Below, in pieces: positions 43,740 to 52,662 of a DNA stretch of 64,000 nt; the stretch's first letter is position 1; each line of letters starts with the position of its first letter. Source of the DNA: CAZGDB01 sp964524705 (lineage in GTDB: Bacteria > Pseudomonadota > Gammaproteobacteria > Berkiellales > Berkiellaceae); the NCBI GenBank assembly GCA_964524705.1, contig CAZGDB010000004.1:5029-69028 (forward strand), read 5' to 3'. The notes under the pieces are model-generated. The model did not search any database. It was not told the DNA's origin and saw only the letters and a list, made by a program, of their open reading frames with translations. A program made the translations under genes and the position numbers.

Positions 43740-44966
43740 ATGAAAACACGTGCCAGTAAAAACATTATTTTAATTTTAAGCTTTCTCGGAGTAGGATTAA
43801 TTTCCCCTCTGATTTTGGCAAAAATGGGTTTTTGGGAAAGCAGCTTTGCGCAAGCCTCCCCAACGGCCACCACTGCTGCTGTACCTAATATTTCAGCACC
43901 TATTTCTTATGCAAATGCTGTCGATATTGCACTCCCTTCAGTAGTGAGTATTCAAACTAAAGTAGAAATACCAATGGACATGCATCCCATGTTCAGAGAC
44001 CCATTCTTTAGACAATTTTTTGGGCTCCCTAATAATCCAAATATGAACCCTAATATGCAACAGTTCCCTCAAAAAGAACTACAACCCGGTTTAGGTTCAG
44101 GCGTAATTGTGAATAAACGTGGGTATGTTTTAACCAATAACCATGTGATCCGGGATGCTAAAGAAATCTCTGTTAAACTCAATGATGGCCGTATGAGCCC
44201 TGCAAAAGTTGTGGGGGTAGATCCTGATACAGATCTCGCCGTCTTAAAAATTGAGTTAGATCAGCTCCCTGCCATTTCTTTTGGAGACTCGACCCGCCTA
44301 CGTGTTGGAGATGTTGTTTTAGCCATCGGGAATCCTTTTGGAGTGGGCCAAACGGTAACGCAAGGTATTATTTCAGCAACGCACCGTTCTGAATTAGGCA
44401 TCAACACTTTTGAAAACTTCATTCAAACCGATGCTTCTATTAATCCAGGCAACTCAGGTGGTGCACTGATTGATACTCAAGGAAAGATCGTGGGAATTAA
44501 TACAGCCATTGCAACCGCAGGTGGTGGTGGAAATGTTGGAATTGGTTTTGCAATTCCTATCGAGACAGCACAAGAAATCTTAAGTGACCTCATTGAACAT
44601 GGGTCTGTTACCCGTGGCTGGCTTGGGATCAGCATTCGTCCGCTCACACCAGAACTCCGAGAACAACTAGGCTATGCAAAAGGTGACGGTGTTGTTGTCG
44701 CTGGTGTCGTACGAGAAGGTCCTGCCCAACGTGCCGGCTTAAGTCCAGGAGATATTATTGTCTCTCTCAATAATCAACCAACACCAGACCCTCGAACTTT
44801 ACTCAGCAATACTGCTAAGTTAGAACCTGAGAAAAACTATCCGGTTGTAATTATACGGGATGGCCAAACGTTTGACTTCAAGGTTCGTATTGGTATGCGC
44901 CCAAAACCTGAAGAACAAGCACCGCAAGCTGCAAAACCTGAAGAAGGTGCTGCTGCGTCTAAATAA
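43740..44966 (+). CDS. Deg-type periplasmic serine protease with one PDZ domain
   Basis: A 408-residue trypsin-like protease of the HtrA family, from the ATG at 43740 with TAGGAG 8 bases upstream. The N-terminal hydrophobic segment (IILILSFLGVGLISPLILA) is a signal or anchor. The triad is His135 (LTNNHVI), Asp165 (DPDTDLAVL) and Ser239 (NPGNSGGALID). A Met/Pro/Asn-rich loop (LPNNPNMNPNMQQFPQ) replaces the usual LA-loop region. Only one PDZ domain follows (GWLGISIRPL...PGDIIVSLN), as in DegS/AlgW, although the loop resembles DegP/DegQ. It probably degrades misfolded envelope proteins or cleaves an anti-sigma factor; which one is not settled. A strong terminator follows. Confidence 0.9.
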   Translation: MKTRASKNIILILSFLGVGLISPLILAKMGFWESSFAQASPTATTAAVPNISAPISYANAVDIALPSVVSIQTKVEIPMDMHPMFRDPFFRQFFGLPNNPNMNPNMQQFPQKELQPGLGSGVIVNKRGYVLTNNHVIRDAKEISVKLNDGRMSPAKVVGVDPDTDLAVLKIELDQLPAISFGDSTRLRVGDVVLAIGNPFGVGQTVTQGIISATHRSELGINTFENFIQTDASINPGNSGGALIDTQGKIVGINTAIATAGGGGNVGIGFAIPIETAQEILSDLIEHGSVTRGWLGISIRPLTPELREQLGYAKGDGVVVAGVVREGPAQRAGLSPGDIIVSLNNQPTPDPRTLLSNTAKLEPEKNYPVVIIRDGQTFDFKVRIGMRPKPEEQAPQAAKPEEGAAASK

Positions 44967-44985
44967 AGGTTTCTGACCTACCAAG

Positions 44986-45021
44986 AACCTCCCGATGGTA
45001 AAACTACCGGGAGGTTTTTTT
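44986..45021 (+). terminator. Rho-independent terminator of the Deg protease gene
   Basis: AACCTCCCG at 44986-44994 pairs with CGGGAGGTT at 45008-45016, the stem continuing inward with TGGTA/TACC, followed by a run of T to 45021. It lies 20 bases after the stop codon. Confidence 0.92.
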
Positions 45022-45111
45022 ATATCCAAGCAACGACCATAGTATGTATACTAACTATAAATCTTCTACACTTAAAACAAATGTATTATCTTTCCACGGG
45101 ATAGGCGCACC

Positions 45112-46017
45112 ATGAAACAATGGATCTCCGGCCTCTTACTCAATAAACAAGCCTCTAAAATACGGCATGCGCAGGAACGCAAGGATTTACGAGCTGCCCG
45201 TGCGCAATATATTGAGGCTATTACCAAACTACAATCAGAACTGTTATTAGAAATACCGCAAATTTTAGTAACCAGCTTCAACAGTATTGATAAAAACATA
45301 CTAAAATTAACTAAAAAATATAACCCTACCGAAAAAATTCATTCTCGAAAAATTTTATCTAAACAAAACAGTATCCTCCAAGAGCATTATGCTTTATTAA
45401 TAAAAAAACAACACTTATTACAAACTTACACTTTAAAATACGAACTCAAAAAATTAAACCAGAATTATCTGAAACATTTAGAGCGTCTCAAACAACAAGT
45501 AGGAGATCCGATCCCCGCGTCGATCAATCAATCCCTAATTCCATTTGACAGCGTCAGTAAAACTTTACCTGCTTTAATGTCAATTCCTTTGCTCAGCGAT
45601 TTATCTCGCCATCTGGAGCAATTGCAAACTTATAAAGCTACTTTAGAAGCAGGCATTCATTATTTGCAAGATCATCTAACGAATGCGTCTGCTTCTAGTT
45701 CATACTCTGAAGCAAGTTCACTCCCAGAATCTGAAGAAAAACCTGTACCCAAGCAAGGGCTAGAATATGGTTTACAATATATGCTGTTTTTAATAAATTA
45801 CTTCAAAGATTATTTAATCAACTGTATTCGCAATTGTTTTACACCACGCCCTACAACCGTTACCCCTACTGAACAAGCCCCTACGACAGTCACCCTGTCA
45901 GCGCAACAAAAACAATTCACACCTTATCTAGAAGCACGATTCAAACGTTGGGTTGCTGAAGCGCGTGTACGTGCTCAACAAACACAAACAATAGAAAAAG
46001 CGCCCCATGTTGCCTAA
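45112..46017 (+). CDS. Orphan coiled-coil protein with hydrophobic segment (paralogue A)
   Basis: A 301-residue protein without recognised family. Residues 10-135 are helical with strong coiled-coil character (QERKDLRAARAQYIEAIT, LQTYTLKYELKKLNQNYLKH). A Ser/Glu linker lies near 195-212, a short hydrophobic segment near 220-240 (GLQYMLFLINYFKDYLI), and a Thr/Pro-rich stretch after it. Its order of helix block, GIHYL motif, hydrophobic segment and Thr/Pro tail repeats in the next gene, which begins 8 bases downstream, so the two arose by tandem duplication. No signal peptide. Such lineage-specific paralogues are typical of host-interaction proteins, but no direct evidence exists here. Confidence 0.7.
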   Translation: MKQWISGLLLNKQASKIRHAQERKDLRAARAQYIEAITKLQSELLLEIPQILVTSFNSIDKNILKLTKKYNPTEKIHSRKILSKQNSILQEHYALLIKKQHLLQTYTLKYELKKLNQNYLKHLERLKQQVGDPIPASINQSLIPFDSVSKTLPALMSIPLLSDLSRHLEQLQTYKATLEAGIHYLQDHLTNASASSSYSEASSLPESEEKPVPKQGLEYGLQYMLFLINYFKDYLINCIRNCFTPRPTTVTPTEQAPTTVTLSAQQKQFTPYLEARFKRWVAEARVRAQQTQTIEKAPHVA

Positions 46018-46025
46018 GGACCCAT

Positions 46026-46829
46026 ATGAATGCTACAGAAATGCACGCAAAGGAGCGACAAAAATTACAACTAGAGCGTGACATCTTAAAACAAAAAATC
46101 ACTGAAGTACAAAAACAAATCCCTACTGAGCTGCCAGCAGTTCTCATACAAAAACTAGCTCGCCATAACAATGGCATCGCACTTTTATCTCAAGTTTCTA
46201 AACGCTCTTTTTTTAATCGTATACTAGGTAAAGAACCCCGCACTCTGCTCGCTGCTGAAATTAAAGCTTTAGAAATCACTTTAGAAAAAAATCAAATCAT
46301 ACAAGTCTATTTTTTAGAAAAAGAATTATTACAATTAAATAAACAATTTTTAGAATATTATAAAAAAATAAAAAATTTTCATACCCTCCCCGAGATGATC
46401 AAAGAAGACCTAATTCGTATTCAAGGCATCAGACTTGTCGCAATGCAGCATTTACATGTGAGTCAAACCCTTAATGAATTACTCCCCCATCTCCCTGCGC
46501 TATTATTATCACGCACGATCATGAAAAATGGCATCAATTATCTTAAAAGTGCCGCTACTCTAGAACAAATAAATGTTGCATTCATTGAAAAAGTGCCCCG
46601 CCAAAAATCCTTTAACCTATTCTCATTTTTATGGGAAAAAATTGCCTATATTTGTGCTTATACCCTTTTTTTAATCCGGTATTTATGGACCCCCGCTACC
46701 CACACTATTTCTACTACGGCTCCAGTCCAAAGGCCGCTAGCCCCGTTAGATACTTCCCAAGGATCAACGTATGCATCGTATCCGTCCCCTCGTAAGTCAC
46801 TACAGCCTCTAAATTCGCCAAATGCCTAA
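46026..46829 (+). CDS. Orphan coiled-coil protein with hydrophobic segment (paralogue B)
   Basis: A 267-residue relative of the preceding gene. Matching parts are IIQVYFLEKELLQLNKQFLE (A has LLQTYTLKYELKKLNQNYLK), the MKNGINYL motif (A has LEAGIHYL) and the hydrophobic AYTLFLIRYLW (A has LQYMLFLINYF). Coiled-coil character covers about 8-120. The Thr/Pro/Ser-rich tail (from about 225) is encoded entirely opposite the 3' end of the convergent acyl-CoA dehydrogenase gene, an overlap of 116 bases. The tail may have been gained by loss of an earlier stop codon. No family is recognised. Confidence 0.7.
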   Translation: MNATEMHAKERQKLQLERDILKQKITEVQKQIPTELPAVLIQKLARHNNGIALLSQVSKRSFFNRILGKEPRTLLAAEIKALEITLEKNQIIQVYFLEKELLQLNKQFLEYYKKIKNFHTLPEMIKEDLIRIQGIRLVAMQHLHVSQTLNELLPHLPALLLSRTIMKNGINYLKSAATLEQINVAFIEKVPRQKSFNLFSFLWEKIAYICAYTLFLIRYLWTPATHTISTTAPVQRPLAPLDTSQGSTYASYPSPRKSLQPLNSPNA

Positions 46830-47889
46830 TAATAGGATATTCCAAGCTGATACCATTGGCACCCAACAAGTCACGCGTACGTCGTGCCACTGATAAAGCA
46901 ACACGACAAGCCGTACGTTTAATCAAAGAAATAGCCACATGATTTATTTGTCCAGCATCCATAAGTTGTGCCACACGCCAGTTCATCAACCGCGCTTGTA
47001 ATAACTCAGCATATAAATCCGCTAACGTGGCTTGAACTAATTGGTATCTTGCTAATGAATGCCCAAATTGCTTGCGATTTTTTACATAATCCAAGGCACA
47101 AGTTAAACAAGCCTCTGCCGCCCCTAATGCACCCCATGCAATCCCAAAACGTGCAATACTTAAACAGGCCAAAGCACTACTCAAGCCTTTTACCGCACCC
47201 GGGAGTTTATGATCCAATGGAATCTGACAATTTTCTAAAATAATCATTCCCGTACTCGATGCTCTGAGCGCCAACTTATGCTCTAACGGCATCACCGTGA
47301 CTCCTGGCAAATCCAGGGGTACTAAAAACCCACAGATCTGTCCAGCCTCTTTAGCCCAAATAACCGCCATGTGTGCAATAGGAGCATTAGTGATCCACGT
47401 TTTAGTCCCTGTCAACACATAACCTTTATCCGTTTTAACAGCACGTGTGGTCATACTGCCAGGATCTGAGCCAACATCTGGCTCTGTTAAACCAAAAGCA
47501 CCAATACACTGTGCTTTTGCCAGTGATGCTAAATATTGTTGCTGTTGTGAAACACTCCCATATTGAGCAATCGCCTGCATCACCAATGCACTTTGTACTG
47601 AGGCAAAACTACGTAATGCGCTATCTACCGCTTCTAACTCTTGGCATACCAAACCGTACGCTGTATAACTCGCCCCCAGTCCTCCTAAGCGTGTAGGCAA
47701 AGTCATCCCTAAAATCCCTAGGTCTGCACATAACTTAGGCCACTGTGGTTCAAAGTGTGCATGCTCAAAACAATTCGCTATTTGTGGCAAGATCTGCGTC
47801 TGTACCACCTGACGTACACTCTGCTGTATCGCCTTTTCTTCGTCCGTAAATAAGTCTGTTAACTGTAAAACATCTTCCATGACAACCAT
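46714..47889 (-). CDS. Acyl-CoA dehydrogenase, glutaryl-CoA dehydrogenase-like
   Basis: FAD-dependent acyl-CoA dehydrogenase of 391 residues. The catalytic base is Glu367 in VVTYEGTDTMHT. FAD and substrate blocks: GAFGLTEPDVGSDPGSM near 130-146, KTWITNAPIAHMAVIWA and the glutaryl-CoA-type ARFGIAWGALGAAEACL near 247-263, followed by RKQFG. These match glutaryl-CoA dehydrogenase (lysine and tryptophan degradation) better than short-chain enzymes, but the glutarate-binding Arg cannot be confirmed without alignment. Two starts are possible (47889 and 47880). It follows rpe by 6 bases on the same strand. Its 3' end overlaps paralogue B by 116 bases. Confidence 0.88.
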   Translation of the reverse strand: MVVMEDVLQLTDLFTDEEKAIQQSVRQVVQTQILPQIANCFEHAHFEPQWPKLCADLGILGMTLPTRLGGLGASYTAYGLVCQELEAVDSALRSFASVQSALVMQAIAQYGSVSQQQQYLASLAKAQCIGAFGLTEPDVGSDPGSMTTRAVKTDKGYVLTGTKTWITNAPIAHMAVIWAKEAGQICGFLVPLDLPGVTVMPLEHKLALRASSTGMIILENCQIPLDHKLPGAVKGLSSALACLSIARFGIAWGALGAAEACLTCALDYVKNRKQFGHSLARYQLVQATLADLYAELLQARLMNWRVAQLMDAGQINHVAISLIKRTACRVALSVARRTRDLLGANGISLEYPIIRHLANLEAVVTYEGTDTMHTLILGKYLTGLAAFGLEP

Positions 47890-47895
47890 CCTGAT

Positions 47896-48561
47896 TTAAC
47901 GATGTAAAATCTTTTGATAGGTCTGTATTGCTTGTGCATAATCCGCTTTAGCAAAAATCCCAGAGCCAATAACAAAAGTATCTGCGCCCGCTCGATGAAT
48001 TTCTGCTAAATTGTCTTCTTTAATCCCACCATCGACCTCTAAGCGTACGGGACCCAACGCTGCTGAAAGCATCACCTTAGCTTCTCTGATTTTTTGTAAG
48101 GTTTTAGGGATAAAAGTTTGTCCCCCAAAACCAGGATTAACTCCCATAATTAATACCATATCCAACTTATCAATCACATAATGTAGGACATCCAAGGGCG
48201 TTGCTGGATTTAAAACCAGCCCAGCCTGACAACCATGGGCACGAATCAAAGTCAACGTACGATCAATATGATCTGAGGCTTCTGGATGAAAAGTAATAGA
48301 GGTCGCACCAGCTTGTGCAAACATTGGGATCAGCTGATCTACAGGACGCACCATTAAATGCACATCAATAGGCGCACTCACGCCATAACGTCGTAATGCT
48401 GCACACACTTGGGGTCCTACAGTCAAATTAGGCACATAATGGTTATCCATGACGTCCAAATGAATCCAATCTGCGCCTGCGGCTAATACATTCGTCGCTT
48501 CTTCTCCCAAACGCGCAAAATCTGAAGACAACAAAGAGGCTGCGATAATTTCTTTTGCCAT
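47896..48561 (-). CDS. rpe: Ribulose-phosphate 3-epimerase
   Basis: Interconverts ribulose 5-phosphate and xylulose 5-phosphate in the pentose phosphate pathway. TIM-barrel of 221 residues with the N-terminal IAASLLSSDFARLGEE, the metal-binding HLDVMDNHYVPNLT, HLMV, the VNPGFGGQTFI loop, LEVDGGI with the second catalytic Asp, and the phosphate-binding FVIGSGIF. All active-site residues expected for the family are visible. It is divergent from the TetR gene with a 106-base shared region and is followed after 6 bases by the acyl-CoA dehydrogenase gene. Confidence 0.96.
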   Translation of the reverse strand: MAKEIIAASLLSSDFARLGEEATNVLAAGADWIHLDVMDNHYVPNLTVGPQVCAALRRYGVSAPIDVHLMVRPVDQLIPMFAQAGATSITFHPEASDHIDRTLTLIRAHGCQAGLVLNPATPLDVLHYVIDKLDMVLIMGVNPGFGGQTFIPKTLQKIREAKVMLSAALGPVRLEVDGGIKEDNLAEIHRAGADTFVIGSGIFAKADYAQAIQTYQKILHR

Positions 48562-48606
48562 TTGTGATAAACCCCAATATGTTATTTAACTTTATATAAA
48601 AATTTT

Positions 48607-48636
48607 TTGTATCCAGTGCTACAACTTATGTTATAG
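48607..48636 (+). promoter_or_regulatory. Promoter of the TetR-type regulator
   Basis: TTGTAT at 48607-48612 and TTATAG at 48631-48636 with an 18-base spacer. AAAGGAG follows at good distance before the ATG at 48668. The regulator may control itself and the divergent rpe gene from this region (inference). Confidence 0.45.
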
Positions 48637-48667
48637 TTCCGCCTTCTTAGATGAAAGGAGACCAACT

Positions 48668-49294
48668 ATGGCAAGAACACGCGACAGCAATAATAAAAGA
48701 CAAAGACTTATTGATGCTACCGCAAAGTTAGTATATGAAAAAACTTTACATACCACTACTTTAGCAGACATTGCCCAAGAGGCAAAAGTTCCACTTGGTA
48801 ACGTTTATTATTATTTTAAAACAAAACAAGAGATCATGGAGGCAGTGGTTACGCGTAAAACTGCACTACTACAGACTCTATTTAGCGAGCTAGAAAACTT
48901 AGACACTCCAGCTGCAAGAATCATTGCATTTATTGATGCATTTGTTGAACAACAAGCAGAAATCGCACGTTTTGGTTGTCCATTGGGAAGTTTAGCATTG
49001 GAATTGAGCAAAGCCGGTGAACCTTTAGCACAGCATGGTCAAACCTTAATGCTAACGGTGATTCATTGGTTACGTAAACAATTTGAAATTATCAGTGGTT
49101 CCCAGGTCATCGCAGAACAACAAGCTTACTACTGCGTCAGTACCTTACAAGGCTTTGGATTACTTACCTTAACCTTGCAAGATACCACGCCTATGATTCA
49201 AGCAAGCAAAAGCTTAATTACTTGGATCCAAAAAGCCTGTGGAAACACCAGCACTGCACCCAGTACACATGCCCGTGTATTAGAGTCCGCTTAA
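48668..49294 (+). CDS. TetR/AcrR-family transcriptional regulator
   Basis: A 208-residue repressor-type protein. The N-terminal helix-turn-helix is clear: RLIDATAKLVYEK, then TTLADIAQEAKVPLGNVYYY and the linker FKTKQEIMEAVV, as in TetR-family proteins. The C-terminal ligand domain (about 65-195) has a MetJ/AcrR-like profile with Cys64-type residues in ARFGCPLGSLALEL, a block found in the YxaF/LmrA-like group. The ligand is unknown. It is preceded by AAAGGAG. Divergent from rpe; its 3' end is 4 bases from the convergent gene at 49299. Confidence 0.9.
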   Translation: MARTRDSNNKRQRLIDATAKLVYEKTLHTTTLADIAQEAKVPLGNVYYYFKTKQEIMEAVVTRKTALLQTLFSELENLDTPAARIIAFIDAFVEQQAEIARFGCPLGSLALELSKAGEPLAQHGQTLMLTVIHWLRKQFEIISGSQVIAEQQAYYCVSTLQGFGLLTLTLQDTTPMIQASKSLITWIQKACGNTSTAPSTHARVLESA

Positions 49295-49298
49295 TTGC

Positions 49299-49979
49299 TT
49301 ACTGCGTCGATGGTCTCTGCCGCTTTACACCGGCAGGGTCCTTAGGCGCGGGGCCTACTTCTTGACCTCGTGCTAATCGTGTTAAAAATGCAACATGTTT
49401 ATCAAGCCATTTTTGCTGCTCAGGGCTATTATTAGATTGCTGTTGTACCTTTTTTAAAATCTGCAAAGCCCCCGCGCGTTTTTCCGCTACGCTTAACTGT
49501 TTGCTCCGATCTGCTAAAGTTTTCAGTTCCCCTAAACCATCCCGATGACTCCAGCTACGCACTAAAGTATCCATCTGAATATCGGGTAATTTGCTATACA
49601 ACGCGATATGTTCTTTAGAAAAGATCCCATGAAAATTTTTCACATCTACTTTAGGCGTTAAAGCTTCTAATTGTGCAAAACGTTCCTGTAAAATACACAA
49701 TTGCATCGCTAGGTTTTCATAAAATTTATTATTATGTTTAAAATCTGAGCTACGTAGAGTTTTTAATTGCAATAAACAGTTCTCAAAAGCAACATCCACA
49801 TCCGCTACATGCTTAAGCCAGCCAGCTTTTAAGTCCCTATGTACATCAATTTTTGGCAAGGTAACTTTACAGTCTACTAAAATCGGCAAATGCTCACGCC
49901 AATCTTGTACAACCATACGCGCTTTTTGTAAACGGTCGATCATTAACTGATGTTCTGGTGCTAATGCGGCAGCAGGCAT
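49299..49979 (-). CDS. Orphan helical protein
   Basis: A 226-residue protein without recognised family. It is basic, mostly helical and without signal peptide or membrane segment. Regions of note are a coiled-coil-like block (FYENLAMQLCILQERFAQLE, 85-104), a segment similar to helical bundle proteins (LADRSKQLSVAEKRAGALQI) and a C-terminal basic and Pro-rich tail (APKDPAGVKRQRPSTQ) that could act as a secretion or nucleic-acid-binding tail (inference). It stands alone between the TetR gene (convergent) and djlA, which ends 48 bases from its start side on the same strand. Confidence 0.6.
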   Translation of the reverse strand: MPAAALAPEHQLMIDRLQKARMVVQDWREHLPILVDCKVTLPKIDVHRDLKAGWLKHVADVDVAFENCLLQLKTLRSSDFKHNNKFYENLAMQLCILQERFAQLEALTPKVDVKNFHGIFSKEHIALYSKLPDIQMDTLVRSWSHRDGLGELKTLADRSKQLSVAEKRAGALQILKKVQQQSNNSPEQQKWLDKHVAFLTRLARGQEVGPAPKDPAGVKRQRPSTQ

Positions 49980-50027
49980 ACCCCACCCCTTATATTGTTA
50001 GATAACCTACTCTAAGTATAGGCGAAT

Positions 50028-50858
50028 CTAAACAATCCCGCGTTCTTTACAAATGACCTCATACGCTTCTCGTATTTGGCGTGTTTTTTCAGTAGCTATT
50101 TTGAGCATTTCAGGCGGTAAACCTTTGGCTGCTAGCTTATCCGGGTGGTGTGCACTCATCAATTTACGATAGGCTTTTTTAAGGTCCTGATCTGAAGTAT
50201 GTTTTTCTACCCCTAAGACCGCATAAGCTTGAACTAACCTATCACGTACCATAGTCTGCGTGTAGGCCTGCTGACCTTGAGTATGATGAAAGGCCTGATA
50301 AGCATGATACCGGGCATCCAGTTGTTCAAAAAAAGCAGCTCCCAGTCTTAAATGTTGGGCAATTTTTTTCAAGACCATACGTTCTGAAGCAGATAAAGCG
50401 CCATCTGCATAGGCAGCTTGTAATTGTATATCCATAAAAATTTGCCATAAGATCGGATGCGGACATTTCTTTTTCAGCTGATCTAACTCAAACTCTAAAA
50501 TAAAATTTTTGGTTTTTCCGGAATTAAACATATGCATAGCTTGCAAGGTTTGCTCTCGTGATAACCCCATGCGCATCATAATCTCACGCGCCATTTGCAC
50601 TTCAGGTTCTGTAATGCGTCCATCAACTTTGGCCACATGCCCCATGACTGTAAATACGGCATGAAAATAGGCACGTTGGCTCTCTTTGGAGACCCCTTTA
50701 AAAAATAATGAACCACCATGTTGGGCTTTTTCCATAAACATAGCTTGGCCCAACCCCTTATCAAAGGCATGGCCCACGATGATCCCAAAAACCACTCCCA
50801 GTGGCCCGGCATACATATACCCTAAAACCATTCCCAACAATTTTCCAAATACTGGCAT
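50028..50858 (-). CDS. djlA: DnaJ-like membrane co-chaperone DjlA
   Basis: Type III J-domain protein that stimulates DnaK at the inner membrane. About 276 residues from the ATG at 50858 (MPVFGKLLGMVLGYM), with TAGGG upstream. The N-terminal anchor has the glycine-patterned membrane segment GYMYAGPLGVVFGIIVG typical of DjlA. A TerB-like domain occupies about 60-185 and the J domain lies at the C-terminus, with YAVLGVEKHTSDQDLKKAYR and the essential HPD in SAHHPDKLAAKGLP. In Legionella and Coxiella-type bacteria DjlA is linked to intracellular survival. djlA next to the lptD region is the E. coli arrangement too. Confidence 0.93.
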   Translation of the reverse strand: MPVFGKLLGMVLGYMYAGPLGVVFGIIVGHAFDKGLGQAMFMEKAQHGGSLFFKGVSKESQRAYFHAVFTVMGHVAKVDGRITEPEVQMAREIMMRMGLSREQTLQAMHMFNSGKTKNFILEFELDQLKKKCPHPILWQIFMDIQLQAAYADGALSASERMVLKKIAQHLRLGAAFFEQLDARYHAYQAFHHTQGQQAYTQTMVRDRLVQAYAVLGVEKHTSDQDLKKAYRKLMSAHHPDKLAAKGLPPEMLKIATEKTRQIREAYEVICKERGIV

Positions 50859-50865
50859 GTTTACC

Positions 50866-51561
50866 CTACGTGCTTGCATCTGCTTGCAATTTTTGCGCTA
50901 ATTGTTCCAAAATATCCAAAGTTCCAACATTCACCCATAACCCTGTATACCGCTCTCCTTGAACCTGGCCTTCCTGCACTGCCGTAGCCAACATCGGTCC
51001 TAAAGATCTCACACCCGGAGTACAGCCTGCAAAAAAATCTGGATGATACAACCCGATTCCAGCATAGTTATAGGTTGTTCCTGAACGCAATATGACTGTT
51101 TGCCCCTCTAAACTAAAATCTCCTGCTGGATGATGGGGGGGATTGGGCACCAAAACTGTATGCGCTAAAAATCCCGGCGCTAGAACTACATCTTTTAAAT
51201 GCGCAAAAGGATAGTCTGTCCAGAGATCTGCAGACACCACAATAAATGGTGCATTCCCTAATAACGGTAATGCTTGGATCACCCCTCCTGCAGTTTCTAA
51301 TACAGGATCTTCCCAAGAATATTCAATGGCCACCCCATAACGATGACCATCCCCAAGCGTGGTATAAAGTTTTTGTCCAAGATGTCCTAAATTAATCACC
51401 ACCTGTGTAAATCCTGCTTCTTTTAATTGTGCTAACAAGTGCTCAATCAGTGAAGTATTCCCAATCGACAACAAAGGCTTAGGCGTATGATCTGTAACAG
51501 GCCGACAACGTGCCCCACGACCGGCAGCTAATAACATCACACGTGGTATTTCAGGTTGCAT
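50866..51561 (-). CDS. murU: N-acetylmuramate 1-phosphate uridylyltransferase MurU
   Basis: Converts MurNAc 1-phosphate to UDP-MurNAc in the cell-wall recycling shortcut that bypasses de novo MurA/MurB. About 231 residues from the ATG at 51561. Nucleotidyltransferase fold: VMLLAAGRGARCRPVTDHTPKPLL (shown here only in part by key residues: LAAGRG near 10-15 and PKPLL near 25-29), DPVLETAGGV, VVSADLWTDY with the metal-binding Asp. The gene overlaps amgK, the preceding enzyme, by 11 bases, exactly the pairing found in Pseudomonas. Organisms with this route can be less sensitive to fosfomycin. Confidence 0.93.
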   Translation of the reverse strand: MQPEIPRVMLLAAGRGARCRPVTDHTPKPLLSIGNTSLIEHLLAQLKEAGFTQVVINLGHLGQKLYTTLGDGHRYGVAIEYSWEDPVLETAGGVIQALPLLGNAPFIVVSADLWTDYPFAHLKDVVLAPGFLAHTVLVPNPPHHPAGDFSLEGQTVILRSGTTYNYAGIGLYHPDFFAGCTPGVRSLGPMLATAVQEGQVQGERYTGLWVNVGTLDILEQLAQKLQADAST

Positions 51562-52558
51562 AAATCGGCCCACCTTGTTTAGCTAAAAAAAGTGGTGCAA
51601 CACGATGTGCTAAAAACTCTCCAAAGGCTTTATATTCTGGAAACCGGGCTACTTCTGAAAGGGTATATTGCCAAACACGTGGCAGATCTGCCCAATACCG
51701 TGTTTTTTTATCTCTCAAGCCCAGCCGTGCAAAGATCCCTAATATTTTCAAATGCCGCTGTAAAGAGACTTTCCATGCCCCTGTTTGAAATGCTACCAAC
51801 CCTTGTTGCTGTAACGCAGCAGGTAATTGCTGATAAAACTGTGCAATCCATCCCTCTACCTGTGCTATTGGCCATTGCACATAGGCATCTTGAATCAAAG
51901 ACATCAAATCATAACTACAAGGTCCTAAAACAGCATCTTGAAAGTCTACAATCCCAAGCTGGCCATGCCTATTCACCATTAAATTTCGTGCATGAAAATC
52001 ACGATGTACCACTTGCTCTGGCTGTGCAGCAATAGTCTTCTCTAAATCTGTATAGAGTGAGGTAAGGCACGCTTCTTCTGCCGTAGTCAATTGTAAACCT
52101 AAGTATTTTTCTAAAAACCATTCCCTAAACAATGCAAACTCTGAAGGAAAAATTTCTTTCACAAAAGACCGTAAAGGGTGCCCTGCAATTTCTTGATGCG
52201 GCTGAAATGCTAAAATGTGTTTAAAAGCCTGTTGATAATAGTTGTCTACAGAATCTTCATTAAGTTTGTTCAATAAATCATCCTGTCCCAGATCGGACAT
52301 CAACACCAATCCTTCCGGATGCACTGCATAAATTTCTGGCACCGGTAGTTTTAACTCCAACCAATGCTCTGCAATCGCTAAAAAAGCAGGTAAATTATCG
52401 TGTGCGTGTGCTGAATCCATGATAACGTACGGGCGTGTGGCGTCTTGGCAACGGTAAAATGATCGGGTACTCGCATCCCCTAGCAAAGGCTGCCAGTCAC
52501 GGTATGCAATTTTAAGTTCATTTGCTAGCCAATTTTTTGCAAGACTTTGACGTGGCAT
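51551..52558 (-). CDS. amgK: N-acetylmuramate/N-acetylglucosamine anomeric kinase AmgK
   Basis: Phosphorylates MurNAc at C1 to feed MurU. Its 335 residues have the aminoglycoside-phosphotransferase fold: the catalytic loop VVHRDFHARNLMV (Asp of HRDFHxxN) and the metal-binding IVDFQDAVLGPCSYDL. The N-terminal part has SFYRCQDATRPYVIMDSA, matching AmgK. It is divergent from lptD, as in Pseudomonas aeruginosa (PA0596/PA0595), which secures the identity against other APH-fold kinases. It overlaps murU by 11 bases. Confidence 0.93.
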   Translation of the reverse strand: MPRQSLAKNWLANELKIAYRDWQPLLGDASTRSFYRCQDATRPYVIMDSAHAHDNLPAFLAIAEHWLELKLPVPEIYAVHPEGLVLMSDLGQDDLLNKLNEDSVDNYYQQAFKHILAFQPHQEIAGHPLRSFVKEIFPSEFALFREWFLEKYLGLQLTTAEEACLTSLYTDLEKTIAAQPEQVVHRDFHARNLMVNRHGQLGIVDFQDAVLGPCSYDLMSLIQDAYVQWPIAQVEGWIAQFYQQLPAALQQQGLVAFQTGAWKVSLQRHLKILGIFARLGLRDKKTRYWADLPRVWQYTLSEVARFPEYKAFGEFLAHRVAPLFLAKQGGPIYAT

Positions 52559-52662
52559 ATTCAGTACAAATAGATATTTTTAAGAAGCTTAACGGATTTC
52601 CGGCGGTTTACAAAATCGCACGAGTATGCGAGTTTAAAGCTTGGTAGCATGGTGCATTAATT

